Source: Agapetus fuscipes (lineage: Eukaryota; Arthropoda; Insecta; Trichoptera; Glossosomatidae). From it: a stretch of 64,000 nt of DNA. Shown in pieces: positions 32,445 to 42,892 of this stretch. The first letter of the stretch is position 1. Each line of letters begins with the position of its first letter. The stretch lies in NCBI GenBank assembly GCA_951799405.1, contig OX637332.1:17303001-17367000 (forward strand), in the 5' to 3' direction. The notes below the pieces were generated by a model. It did not search any database and had not been told where the DNA came from. It saw only the letters and a list, made by a program, of their open reading frames with translations. The translations under genes were made by a program, and so were the position numbers.

Positions 32445-32707
32445 TGTAACGAGATGGATTTGTTTGTTAGGTAAAATGGAACATGAGATTTGAATTTGAA
32501 TGAAAAGGAAAACAAAAGAATATAAAAAAGAGAGGAGAAGCTTGCCAGGCGGGATAGCCACAAGCCTGTGTAATTAAGAATAGTTAATATTATTGTGCTG
32601 TGGTTTATTGTGTATACATTGTGAAAGGAATAAAAGTAAACATATTAAAGTGGCTGTTATATTATTAATTGTGTCAATCAGCAGGACAGAGAGGAAAAAC
32701 CCTCACA
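32445..32707 (+). repeat. 3' LTR
   Basis: Same length as the 5' LTR and, on reading, the same sequence throughout. It is followed by the target duplication CCCC at 32708-32711. Confidence 0.95.
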
Positions 32708-32746
32708 CCCCTTAGCTTTAAAATAAACAGGTTCCGCTTCATATAA
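32708..32746 (+). repeat. SINE-B, right part after the LTR element
   Basis: CCCCTTAGCTTTAAAATAAACAGGTTCC continues the SINE-B interrupted at 26975. The rest of the SINE tail (CCTTCGGGG and TATATGTGTAGC blocks) is absent or unrecognisable. Confidence 0.7.
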
Positions 32747-33108
32747 GAAAACGTGGTTATAAATTGCACTGTATGCCCAGCTTAATATTGATGCCTTGAT
32801 TGATACCGATACAATTAACTATATTACGTTTATTTTGTGTCCTTATCCTGTCACATTTGTAGTACAATAAAGTATTTTTTATAGTATCATGGGACGCTTG
32901 ATTCATTCAAAATAATTTTGAACTATAATTTGTGCAAGTGATAAATGACTTACCATATTTTCCGCGAGTTTTCACACTGAATAGTGACTGTAGATGATTG
33001 AAGTGTATTGAAAAAGATGACTTACCTGAAAGAAGAAAAAAAACATTTTTTAAAACAAACTTCTTGTAATAACACCACAATCATAGCACACCATTTTTGT
33101 AGTATACT
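32747..33108. other. Unassigned; possible short minus-strand first exon
   Basis: On the minus strand, two GTAAGT donor-like sites lie 72 bases apart. One follows TTTCAG (boundary 33026/33025) and one follows AAAATATG (boundary 32954/32953). ATTCAGTGTG between them resembles an arthropod initiator. This could be a leader exon ending in a start codon, but no downstream coding exon was found. Confidence 0.2.
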
Positions 33109-33256
33109 TTTTTCTACTCCCATTTGGTAATTTACTAATTACAAAACGGCTAACGCAATCACAATGCCATACATTTCTACACCCGTTGCATAATGTTACA
33201 TTATGTAACCGGTAACCGTGTTAAAATGAACATGTGCGCATGCGCATTGTCAGAAT
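33109..33256 (+). repeat. Rep-G repeat, copy 1
   Basis: Shares CTACTCCCATTTGGTAATTT, ACTAATTACAAAACGGCTAA, CGCAATCACAATGNCATACA and ACACCCGTTGC with 56299-56448. The central palindrome is partly decayed here (TTGCATAATGTTACATTATG) but perfect in the other copy. It ends near GTGCGCATGCGCATTG. Confidence 0.75.
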
Positions 33257-33300
33257 TGGAACCATTTTTTAATTTCAAATGTCAACCTTGTATGGGGGTA

Positions 33301-33412
33301 TGAAGACCTGTCAATCCAAGATGGCCGCAAGCGATCAGCTGATTAGGCTTCATACAATATTAGTGATATTCGGTAGGTAGGAATTACCGTGGTGATGAGA
33401 CTTTCAGCCCTG
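33301..33412 (+). repeat. TIR-M MITE, right half
   Basis: From GAAGACCTGTCAATCCAAGA to the terminal CTTTCAGCCCTG it matches the right two-thirds of the complete element at 42492-42665. It contains the sequence ATATTCGGTAGGTAGGAATT; the left inverted repeat is missing. Confidence 0.75.
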
Positions 33413-33608
33413 TTCAGATGAAAATAAATAAGTATATTTTATGTGTAGAGTCAAATAAAAATTGTTAATAGTGCTAAAATTTATCGAGTTTATTTATCGG
33501 ATTGCTCCAAATAAAGCTTTCCTTTTTTCAATGGAAAATAAAAGGCTTGAAAGGAAAACAATACAAAAAATTTCACCGCAAAAAATAAACAAACTCAAAA
33601 AATTACTT
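33413..33608. other. AT-rich spacer
   Basis: No recognised feature; TTTCACCGCAAAAAATAAAC at about 33573-33592 also resembles sequence preceding the second Rep-H copy (57270-57290). Confidence 0.3.
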
Positions 33609-33830
33609 GGTTAATAGGTGAGTATGAGGTTGATCACCTATGCTGTACAAATTTGGTTCACCTGCCAATACAACTGCAGGGCATATGTTTATTTGAGTTT
33701 TGGGTTTGAATGTTTAAGCTTATATGCAGGATGTAAAAGCGCGACCTTATACATATGTGTCGGCTTGTGGGCATGAATTCAATATGAAACCTAAATATAA
33801 TTTATTTTTACAACTTAGGTTAGATTAGAT
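33609..33830 (+). repeat. Rep-A repeat, internally shortened
   Basis: Plus-strand copy GGTTAATAGGTGAGTATGAG ... ACAACTTAGGTTAGATTAG lacking the CAGGGAAGGTCGGC core, so a deletion joins CCTGCCAATAC to AACTGCAGGGC. The tail has switched to a GTTAGATTAG form. Confidence 0.7.
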
Positions 33831-33865
33831 AATCGAAGGGAATGATAAATCACACGTTTTGACAA

Positions 33866-34095
33866 AGGTAAGGTTTTTATTACTTCAAATGGACGAGTAC
33901 ATTATATAATGACTATTATTCACTATTTTGTTAATTCTCTCATGGTCGTAGAAAAAGTATTGTATGCCACTGCACGTAATTAGTCTTTGTAACACTCGTG
34001 CTTTCTATTGTGCCATTCGGCTGCGCCTCATGGCACAAACTAGCACTCGTTTTAAAAAGACTATCATTACTTGGCAGTGGCATAAATAACTATTT
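33866..34095. repeat. Rep-H fold-back MITE, copy 1
   Basis: The core 33963-34084 folds into a long imperfect hairpin: TATGCCACTGC, GTAATTAGTCTTTGTAACAC and TTGTGCCAT pair with their complements around a GGCTGCGCC loop. Flanking sequence on the left (GTAAGGTTTTTATTACTTCA, CTCATGGTCGTAGAAAAA) is shared with the copy at 57341, so the repeated unit is larger than the hairpin. Confidence 0.8.
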
Positions 34096-35050
34096 ATCAA
34101 TTCTTATGACTCGTTTTTTAAGACCTTTTTCCAAGAAAACCTTTCATGTCTTACGAAACCTGGCATTATAGAAATTCTTAAGCATCAAATCAAAAACATC
34201 AAGTATAAAAATAAGGACTGAACATTTGAAAAAAATAAAAAAATTGCGTTTGTTCTTTTTTTTTTTTGGTTTCCTTCTTATGATTTTAAAAGTTTTGCGG
34301 AAATGAAAAAAATATTTAGAACTTTTAATGATTCGCTACATATCTGAGGTAAATATTTTTTAACGTAGTTAGCCTTGAAGGCATAAATAAAATGTTTTCT
34401 TCATTCATGTTTTTATTCTATGCCTCTCACTGATTTGTAAACAATAAATTGATCATAACTGAAGGGTTATTTAAAACAAAGGTGTTTTACAATGTTATTT
34501 CTTCAGCCAAAAGCAACGTGTGATCTTCATAAGAAAAAAATAGTTTTACAGTCAAATCCCATAAAATATTTTTTTTTTTCAAATTTTATCGTTATCATCC
34601 ACCGAAGAATGTAATGAATATCTGAAACTGATATGACAAGTATTGCGGAGAGAAAATGTTCAATGAGAATTGTTCACAGATATCAAGCTCTGTAAAACTT
34701 CATATTTTGAGTCACATAATGAGGGGAGAAAAAAATGCTATCTTGCAACTGGACATAGAAGCAGAGGCTAAGGGCCGTAAAAGGGTTGAAAAAAGTGGTT
34801 TTCCTGGCTTCAAAACATTTGAGTAAGACTGGGAAAAAAAGTGTGGAGGATCTGTTTTGTGCTGTCTGGAACAAAGAAAAATTCTCCTAGGCGATCATCA
34901 ATATCGGGAGGACCCGATAAAACACGTAATAAAGAAGAAGATCGTTATTATTTACAAATGTTTTTAGCACCGCCTTGTTGACTTAACAGATTTTTAAGTA
35001 AATGATTAAGTTTTAACTTTGGAATAATAAAGAATCATAGGTTTTTTTAA
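34096..35050. other. AT-rich DNA, nothing recognised
   Basis: A minus-strand frame of 63 codons (34683-34874) has no recognisable feature. No repeat shared with the rest of the window was found. Confidence 0.4.
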
Positions 35051-35246
35051 TTATATATTTGTGAAGAGGAATACAATCCACCAACCTATTTTGACAAGCC
35101 AGTTGTCTTCATGAAAAAACATAAGCTTATGTGCATGAAATGACATCTTTTGAACCAGGTTCGAAGTTATTGTCGATAGGACAAAGCCGGGGTCGAACCG
35201 GCGTTTGCCAAATCCGAGTTCCAACGCCTTATCCCAGCGACATTAC
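35051..35246 (-). repeat. SINE-D, tRNA-derived
   Basis: In reverse complement the head reads GTCGCTGGGATAAGGCGTTG, CCGGTTCGACCCCGGC (a B-box with a strong T-stem), then AACTTCGAACCTGGTTC and the tail AAAATAGGTTGGTGGATTGT, ATTCCTCTTCACAAATATAT. The same order is seen at 45803-46068. The head is a decayed tRNA-like sequence with no complete cloverleaf, so it is not a tRNA gene. Confidence 0.7.
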
Positions 35247-35714
35247 TTACTAAATTATTTTATAAAAATATTCTATTTTTGTTTCTAAAGTGAGCTTCAC
35301 ATTAAAGATTGTTTATGAACCGCGCCATAGGCTTACCGAGCAATGCGTTCTATTATCAAACAAAATAATGAAAGCTTAAATTTTGAAGTGAGTACCTAGG
35401 TGAGGGTAATTTATATTCATCATGTCGGTGTATTGTTTCATACCCGTGTCTTCGGGCGTCCTTGCGCGGAGCTTCCCAACGGCTATTAAGATATGATAAT
35501 ACAAGTTATTTCCCTTTCGCATTGCAGTGTGTTTCCATGTTTATGCCTCCCATAAATGTTGAGCAGCAGTGATAACCAAACTTTCAATTGCTATTTACCA
35601 TTAACAATCATACTAGGATAAGCTACAAACTGTTATGAGCGTATGGTAGTATAAGTGCATATGTGATTCTAATCACGCTGGTAGAACAATCTGGCTCTAG
35701 TGTGACGGTGGTAG
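35247..35714. other. Unassigned stretch
   Basis: No recognised feature; 35420-35480 is a little GC-richer (CTTCGGGCGTCCTTGCGCGG). Confidence 0.3.
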
Positions 35715-35959
35715 TGTTACGAACTATGAAATAAAAGTACCTACGCACACATATGTATACGTGTACGATAGTGTAGGAGTAGTGCATAGAAAGGCGTCTG
35801 GTATGAGCGAGAGATCGAATAATCTGGAATATGAAAGAAATATATCTTTTGTACATATATAAAGAGACTGCAGTGGGGCATCAGCAGAGAGGTCACTTCA
35901 AGCATTTTGCCGTGAAAAACCAATAAGCAGCGATTATTAATTGTTATAAATTGTGAACA
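35715..35959 (+). mobile_element. Solo LTR candidate (LTR-F), copy 1
   Basis: Starts TGTTACGAACTATGAAATAA and ends near AAATTGTGAACA. A TATA box (CATATATAAAGAG) at about 35853-35865 is followed some 30 bp later by GGCATCAGCAGAG, an initiator-like position, as in retroelement promoters. The copy at 57666-57953 on the other strand has the same order of blocks (GAACTATGAAAT-type start, TATAAAAGAG, GTGAAACATCGATAA, TTGTGAA). No internal coding region lies beside it. The superfamily is not decided. Confidence 0.5.
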
Positions 35960-36788
35960 AACCCATGTAGGTACATAAAATAAATTCCGTTCAAATAAAT
36001 AATTCCAATTTAATTAAAAGAGAACTCCAACTAAAATGAGTAAAAAATAATTTTTAATTTTAGTTTAACATATGGTTTTTTATACAACACGGTTTTATTT
36101 TCACATTTTTTGAGTTAATGTACCTACATTAAAATTAAACGTTAGTAAGTTGCACATATAGTGCACCTATTGTGACGATAAACGATTTTCATTACACTTT
36201 TGGACTGATGTATTTAAAAAGTCTCTAGAACATTCAATTGTATTAGAGTTTAAAACTAAATTGTTTACATCACTGCCCAGAGTAAACGAACTGGACGTAG
36301 TTTAATAGTTAGCGCAGCGCTTCAGGCTCAAAATAAAAAACGAATGAATTTAATTTCTTGGGGAGAACGATTTTTTTTCTATATAATTAGGTACTTTCAT
36401 CAAATTCCCTTTAATTTTTTGTTCAATTAGACTTACAACAACTCTGTTTGAAGCAGCGATCAAAAGCCGCGAAAAGTTCTTCCGGTGTAATTGCATACGA
36501 GCTTACTAAACAAAGAATATCTCAAAACATATTTGTAACAAAACTACCAGAAAAAATACAGTGGATTACTGTAAAACGCTATCTGAAGTTTTTTTGCTAA
36601 GTATGGAAGCTATCAAGTATTCATTCTACTTTTGCCTGAAAAAATATAGAGGTGCTATCCCATTTTTTTTAAGATAAAATTTTCAGCTGCAAAAATAAAC
36701 ATTTACCATGACATTTAAAGGGCACACCTTAATGTGCCAAAAGGGTCCCAAAAACTACATAAAAATTTATATATATAAAAAAACACTT
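35960..36788. other. AT-rich DNA, nothing recognised
   Basis: No family match within the window and no coding signal. Confidence 0.4.
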
Positions 36789-36929
36789 TATAGACTGGTA
36801 TGTTAACTGTAAAATTGGGTTTATTTTTGCCAATGGCACTCCTGTTTCAGGGTATAACGGCTTTATGATCATTTCAAGTACCTCCTCGTGCAGCATTTGT
36901 ACGCGTAAACTTACATCTCATGTAATGAT
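36789..36929 (+). repeat. Rep-A repeat, heavily deleted
   Basis: Recognisable blocks are TATAGACTGGTATG, TTTGCCAATGGCACTCCTGT, TTCAGGG and GCAGCATTTGTACGCGTAAA; both the middle and the 3' end are shortened. Confidence 0.55.
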
Positions 36930-37454
36930 TATGATGACTACTGAGTAGTCAAAAATGTTTGTGTCTTTTATAAACTCATTCTGCAGTATTCTTACATCAA
37001 CAATATATTGACGTTTTCATTTTGACTGAAGTTGGAAAATTCGTAAGAGGTAGACATCTGTGTATAACGCGTAAAATTATCAAGTTCAACAGAAAACAAG
37101 TAAGCTAATACGAAATATTTTGTGCAAATGTCACATAACGTGAAAGGAAGTATCAATAATAAAAACAAACGTTTAGGATATAATCGTAGAAGTTAAAAAA
37201 TAACATAAGCAAATAAGAGAGAAACTGTTGGCGTTTAAAAATGAAGATCAAATAATAATAATGGAAGAATGATTAGGATAAATTAAAAAAGAAAATTCAG
37301 CTAAATTGTAAAAATTGTAAAAAATATATACTATTTTTATTTTGTTTACTGAATATAAAAAAAAACTTTTGTTAAATTTCAATCACCATATGGTTATTAT
37401 CTTAATTTTATTTTTTTAATATTTTGAATACAAAAGATACGCAAAGGCTAGGAA
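36930..37454. other. AT-rich DNA, nothing recognised
   Basis: No feature supported. Confidence 0.35.
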
Positions 37455-37690
37455 TTGAAAATTTGTTTATTTCCATTTTATAAAACTTGAGGGATTTTTA
37501 ATGCCATGAAAAGGTGCTTTGTTTCCAGGCTGTGAAAATTTGGTTCATATCCACGCTATCTTATTGCATTTCCATTTTATGAAAGTTTGGTTTGTTTCTT
37601 CGCTATGAATATTTGATGCATTTTCATTCTATGAAAATTTAGGTTTGTTTCTGTGTTAAAAATGTTTGGTTTGAGTCTTTGCTTAAATAT
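37455..37690. repeat. Degenerate tandem repeat, unit about 50 bp
   Basis: The motif TTTCCATTTTATGAAANTTT, GGTTTGTTTCTTCGCTATGA recurs about four times with many substitutions. Low information content makes the boundaries approximate. Confidence 0.45.
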
Positions 37691-37970
37691 GTTTGTATTT
37701 TAGCACGCTAACGTCTCTGTTTTCATTATAACCTATTAATTAAATTATTTTTATATCAAATTGTAAGACAAGATTATTCTTTAAACAAGAAAAAGTAAAA
37801 ATAATAAAATTATTGCATGAATTCATTGCTGCGTTTATAAAAGGTTTTTATCCTAAATAATAAATTGTGTTTGATGGGTAAATTTCGGAAAAACGGTTTG
37901 CGTCTAGGATAATAAAATAGTTCCACTTTTCATCGCCAGGAGCCCCATTTACTCATCACACTTTGTGTAA

Positions 37971-39021
37971 GGCTCAGTTTAGACACACAAATATTTTTTA
38001 ATAAGTTTCGATAGTGACGTCAAGCAAGATGGCTGCTCCGAAGTGACAGATGTTGACAATTTTGATATTATGATGATGGTTGAATTGTGCCCTGATGTCT
38101 GACTGTTGGTTAAACTGATTTGTCAGACATTTCCACTTCGGAGTTAAAATGTCTGAAAAGTCAAAGACAATAATGCTACGGACTCGAAAATTTGGTAGGT
38201 ATTTAAATTTTTTGTTTATTTAAAACTCGAAAACCTTTATTTTCTGTGAATACCACAGAGTAAGGGAGAATAATAAAAACAATTTGGAGCATATAAAATA
38301 ATTGTTAACCCATTGAAAAGAGAAACAAAGTAGGTAATAATTAAATTGAGTTTGTTCTTACTTTTGAATTAAAAACAATTTTATTTCAGAACGGTGTTTT
38401 TTCCATTGCAACGTTTTAATTATGAAATGATTCCGTGAAACTTTTCACGGAAGAAACATGTTTATCAACTATTTTTATTAGTCGTAAATAATTTTATTTG
38501 TAAAGGAAGTTTTAAATTCAATGTTGGTCTCGGCAAATAAGCGCCAAAAACAATGCCACAATATAATGTTTACACAATATATAATACCAATGTTCTATAT
38601 ATCCATGATACCAATGCAATATTAATGACACAATTGCAATATTGCATTCTGTTTCATAAAAATATTTTTGAGGTTAAGAACCCGTAATATATTTCCACAA
38701 TTAACATTGGAATATTCTTCCAGTTTGTACAACACCACGATGACTTTTAAATTATCTGTATGATTCTGTTTTTAACTGGCGTATAGTTTTACTTAACACG
38801 TATTAAAATAATTTAATTCCTACATTATTTTAATCCCATTCGATGTTTGAATAAACCGCAACAGCTAAATGTCATTAGAAGAAAAAGATTATGTTTTGTT
38901 CAAAAAATATTTTGTTCAAATGTGTGTGGAGACGGAGAAACCGATAGTTGCCGCTAAAAATCGGTCACTGACGTCACTATCGATACTTATTCAAAAAATA
39001 TTCGTGTGTCTAAACTGAGCC
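37971..39021. mobile_element. Non-autonomous PIF/Harbinger-type element, 1.05 kb
   Basis: Imperfect inverted repeats of about 52 bp: GGCTCAGTTTAGACACACAA ... TTTCGATAGTGACGTCA at the left, and the complement of this at the right ending TGTCTAAACTGAGCC. TAA flanks both ends (37968-37970 and 39022-39024), the superfamily's 3-bp target duplication. No transposase frame exists inside, so it would rely on an enzyme supplied in trans. It contains CAAGATGGCTGC at 38025-38036. Confidence 0.8.
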
Positions 39022-40753
39022 TAAGATGGGAAAAACTTAACTTGAAGCGCTTTTTATGAAAATTAAGAAAAGACAATGGTAGATTTAAATTCTTTCAATG
39101 TTTCCACCATAAGAAAATTAAATCTGATGCATTGTACTATAATATAATCTATAATCTAAGTTGCAAGGATATATTCATTTAAAGCTCTCAGATGTATGCC
39201 CACAAACCAACAAGTACAAGCTTAATAAATTAATTTAAAGAAAAGTTGAGCTCGTCTGAAAGACAATTTGAAGATATAATGGGCTTCGAACAAAATTGAA
39301 AATGAACTCAGCTTACATCTGAATTTTTAACTCTTTTCTCTCTTCTCGGCGGGTCACACTTGTATAAAATTTTGAAATGTCACACATGTATAATTTTTGT
39401 AGCGACCAATCACAAAATATTTGTTTGACTATTCCCTAGCAACCCTGTCGAGTGATGTCACATTTGTTTACATGTCAATTGAAGTGCTTAGCTGATTTAT
39501 TTTTTTTCTTTGCGGGCAGAGGTCTAGGGTCAAAAGACAAGTGGCTTAGAAACCAATTATACAATATTACATTCCCCTTACCCTTTGAATCTGGCTTCAC
39601 AGCTTCCCGATTTTTCGTCTTTGAGAATTAAGCCGATTCCATTTTACAAAATATCTTAAAACGGAATATCCTTAAAGTAAGGTTATTTTTTAAACATAGT
39701 TGAGGTATTTAAATTTTTAAGTCAAATAATTCAATTGTGGTTTGCCCATTTTCTTTAAATCTTATTAAACCGTGTATTATTTTGATTAAAAGCAATGGAT
39801 TATTGACGATTTCTTCTAATATATAAAAATAAAAAGTGTGTATACATATGCTTAAGTCAAACACCATGTTTTTAAAAATATGAATAATGAATAAATTAGA
39901 ATGGAAAAAATCTTAAGCCCTTTTAAGGGACTTTTATTTTGCATTGAATTAGGAGAAAACGAGTCTTGACGATTTGAAGCGTCATTATTTTTTTCTACGA
40001 TAATTATATAATACATATATATATGTATATTAAATTGTATGCTGAATGCTTAAATTGCTTTTATCATTTAATATAATTTATATACATTTGTTTTATAAGC
40101 TGTATAACAATTTTACGCTGTTATTCATGATAATGTAATTGAAACTCGCTTTGAGGATTCAATGAAACCATTTCATTACCATTTAATCGGAGAAATATAT
40201 CAGGTTTTTATATAAATTGAAAATTGAATGAAAAAACTCAACCAAAAAACCAGCCATTCAATTTAAAAAAATGCATGACGTAGCTTATTTAAGGCTTAAT
40301 TTTCAGCTGTGACTATTTTACCAATACGCTGATGATGGCTTAGCTTCCGAAGATTTATATGAAGTTTTCTTCTAGTAGCATAGTTTGGAACAAATATTAA
40401 TGTCATAAATTCCTGCATTCATTTTCTTTTGCAGTCACCCTTCAATTTAATTTTCGAAATTTTACTAATCAGGTCAAGCTGGTGATTAGTAAACTTTTGG
40501 CTTGAGGGCAGTAGCGCTCAATCAAAACAAAAAAACGTGACGAACGTAGTACCGAAAAGCCTCAAAACCGAATATTCTAAATATCAGTCTAACACACACA
40601 GTAAATAACACAGAGATTTAAAGATGCACTGGACTCATAGACGTACATAAAAATGTACTTTACTTCAAAAATACAACATTGCAAAATGTCATATTGCATA
40701 AAATGCATAAATGTGAAACAAATACTGATAACACAGGCCAACAATTTTTTTTT
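39022..40753. other. AT-rich DNA with one small Rep-A fragment
   Basis: Apart from the Rep-A 3' fragment at 39143-39218, nothing is recognised. A TATACATATATATATG microsatellite-like patch lies near 40011-40030. Confidence 0.4.
39143..39218 (-). repeat. Rep-A fragment (3' end only)
   Basis: TATAATCTATAATCTAAGTT, GCAAGGATATATTC, TCTCAGATGTATGCCCACAA: the outermost 75 bp of the 3' end in the subgroup of the 12724 copy. The abrupt end within the element shows truncation. Confidence 0.8.
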
Positions 40754-40860
40754 TTTTGGTGCCGGAAATGTAACAACTGATTATTAATGCTTTTGATGTT
40801 TTGATTAAAAAAAATATCACCAGATTTTTTCTATCAGCTCTAGTTTTTGAGATACAGGTT
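40754..40860 (+). repeat. Inverted-repeat arm left of the 41.2-kb gene remnant
   Basis: TTTTGGTGCCGGAAAT, TATCACCAGATTTTTTCTAT, CAGCTCTAGTTTTTGAGATA matches the reverse complement of 41731-41840. The two arms enclose the 117-codon frame. Confidence 0.55.
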
Positions 40861-41160
40861 AATTGACGTTAGTTTTGATTAAAGACATAATTGAAAAATA
40901 AATATATCGCTAATGGTCAAAATATAACTTTCTTACTTAAAAAATAGAATCACAGTAGCCAAATATTAAACATAACTGAAATTATACATACCAGAAAAAA
41001 CCTTCTTTTACTACATCTCAGGTAGGTATTTAATCCCTGTTGTACCCACTACTTATAAGTCAGAAACATGCTACCTAGGTCATACTTGATTTAATATATT
41101 ATTGAGTTCTCGCATGAGAAGTTGCACTATCATTTTGAGTTTATTTTAATTGCATTATAG

Positions 41161-41592
41161 TATCAAAAACTAAATGCCGGTATATTTGATGTTCCTCAAA
41201 TAAAGCAACTTGTAAAAGATCCAACATTCACCAAATTAATGAACGAGACTGAATCTAACGCTTGGTGTTCATTTGTTCAAGTAATACATTTTTTTTTTGG
41301 GATACATCTAGCAGAGAATTACGCAGAATTAGTGGAAAATACGCTTTCAAATTCTAACATCGTCGGTTGTAACATGAGTATAAATCTTCACCACTTCCAA
41401 AGCCACCTCGATCGCTTTCCAGAAAACTTAGGTGATCGTAGTGAAGAACAGGGGGAAAGATTCCATCAGGACATAAAAACTACGGAAAATTTATATCAAG
41501 GACGATGGGATATTCACATGATAGCTGACTACTCTTGGAGCCTTCAGCGAGCCTACCCTACTAAACTCTATGCTAGAAAGTCATACATATGA
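41161..41592 (+). pseudogene. Remnant of a repeated arthropod protein family of unknown function
   Basis: The open frame runs from 41161 to the stop at 41590-41592; the first Met is at 41239, giving 117 residues. Earlier in-frame residues (LNAGIFDVPQIKQLVKDPTF) look like a genuine upstream continuation. A CATTATAG just before 41161 could be a splice acceptor. Landmarks GCNMSINLHHFQSHLDRFPE and GDRSEEQGERFHQDIK, then ADYSWSLQR, match a protein I recall in many copies in arthropod genomes, without known activity and probably spread by a mobile element. No catalytic motif can be assigned. Only the C-terminal part is present, so it is likely a dead fragment or one exon. Confidence 0.6.
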
Positions 41593-41730
41593 TGGGTTTT
41601 CTTAAAGTGATAAGTGATTGATGAATTTCAATCTCTTTTTTGTTAAATGCTTAAATTCATGTGTTTTTTTAACTGGAGATGGCAATAGTATGACATGAAA
41701 AACACAAAAATTGAAAAAAATTAAAAATTA

Positions 41731-41840
41731 AACATAGCGTATCTCAAAAAATAGATCTGATAGGCAAAAACTGGTGGCTGTTTTGGATTCTGCACCCAAA
41801 AATCAATCAGGAACAGTTGAAAAATCTCAGGCACCAAAAT
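41731..41840 (-). repeat. Inverted-repeat arm right of the gene remnant
   Basis: ATCTCAAAAAATAGATCTGA, TAGGCAAAAACTGGTGGC, CTCAGGCACCAAAA is the complement of the arm at 40754-40860. It may be the 3' flank belonging to the repeated protein family rather than a transposon end. Confidence 0.55.
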
Positions 41841-42491
41841 GTGTGTTCGCCTGTCATAAATAATTGAACCGCTCACTAGGGGTGTTGTTCTATCTTCCAC
41901 AAATATATGAATTTCTTAAAGTAAAACTGAATAAGGGGCATATTAAGGCAACAAGGGTTTCTCAAATTTATGCACATTTTTTCCTATTTTCTTCGAGAAA
42001 AAACACTACGACAGTCTGAAAATCCTGAAGTTTTTCATGAGTAATAGTTTATAAAGCGCCCTTGGGGTAGCTAAGCGCCCTTAGGGTGGCTAGTGCCACT
42101 AAATGGCGTTATATTAATTGGACTATTATTATAATAAGTTCACTTACTATTCGATGTTACCCCCAATAAAATGGTAAATCTATGATTTCTTAAATCAGTG
42201 AATCAGCACTTACTCTGTTAAACCTTTAAAGTGAGGATAAGTTGAGGGAAGTTTATTCGTTGTTTTATATTCCGGTTACTTTTTATCTTGATCTCTTCTA
42301 CTTTAACCGTTTCAAGTTTCAAATTGTCAGCTTTTATAATTGACAGCGATTTCCTCTCAGTTGTGACTCTTTGGAGCACATCTCAAATGCTGATCATAGC
42401 TGTCCGTGGTTTGCGAAACATTCTAATAGTACTAAAACATGCAATGGTGATGGGTACGCTAACATACAAGAAAAGATCAAGTAAGATCGAT
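41841..42491. other. AT-rich DNA, nothing recognised
   Basis: A small local duplication (TAAGCGCCCTTAGGGT-type) lies near 42053-42092. No coding signal was found. Confidence 0.35.
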
Positions 42492-42665
42492 CAGGGCTGA
42501 AAGTCTCATCACCACGGTAATTCTTACCTACCGAATATCGGTAATATTTGTAAGAAGACCTGTCAATCCAAGATGGCCGCAAGTGAACAGCTGATAAGTC
42601 TTCATACAATTATTACCGATATTCGGTAGGTAAGAATTACCGTGGTGATGAGACTTCCAGCCCAG
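42492..42665. mobile_element. TIR-M MITE, complete
   Basis: 174 bp with long inverted repeats of about 55 bp: CAGGGCTGAAAGTCTCATCA, CCACGGTAATTCTTACCTAC, CGAATATCGGTAAT, and the complement ending CTTCCAGCCCAG. The short unpaired centre carries CCTGTCAATCCAAGATGGCC. No target duplication is clear, so the superfamily is open. A half copy lies at 33301-33412. Confidence 0.8.
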
Positions 42666-42892
42666 TTGTGATACACGATATCAAGGAACCAAAACTCATA
42701 TGGCTAGATGTTATTCAAGTGATTGCGGAGTGGAGGTGGCTGGATAAGGCATGCCACTGAAATAAATAGAAATCCAATATGAAATAGTTGTACGTGCAGA
42801 ATAGATGGAGAACGTGGAGACAGAATGATAGAGAAAATAAAACAAATAATATTTTTACCATTATCGTTGGAACGGTAAAACATTGAAAGCTA

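Larger units (their letters stand above)
26976..32707 (+). mobile_element. Ty3/gypsy LTR retrotransposon, complete, 5.73 kb
   Basis: Two 263-bp LTRs (TG...CA), a tRNA-Lys-type primer-binding site, gag, pol with protease, reverse transcriptase, RNase H and integrase in that order, and a polypurine tract. The domain order with integrase last places it in Ty3/gypsy (Metaviridae). Three CCHC knuckles in Gag and the lack of an env frame argue against the errantivirus group and fit mag-like or similar lineages, which I cannot separate by eye. The two LTRs appear identical and of equal length (constant offset 5469), so insertion was recent. Pol carries one frame break near its end. Confidence 0.95.
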
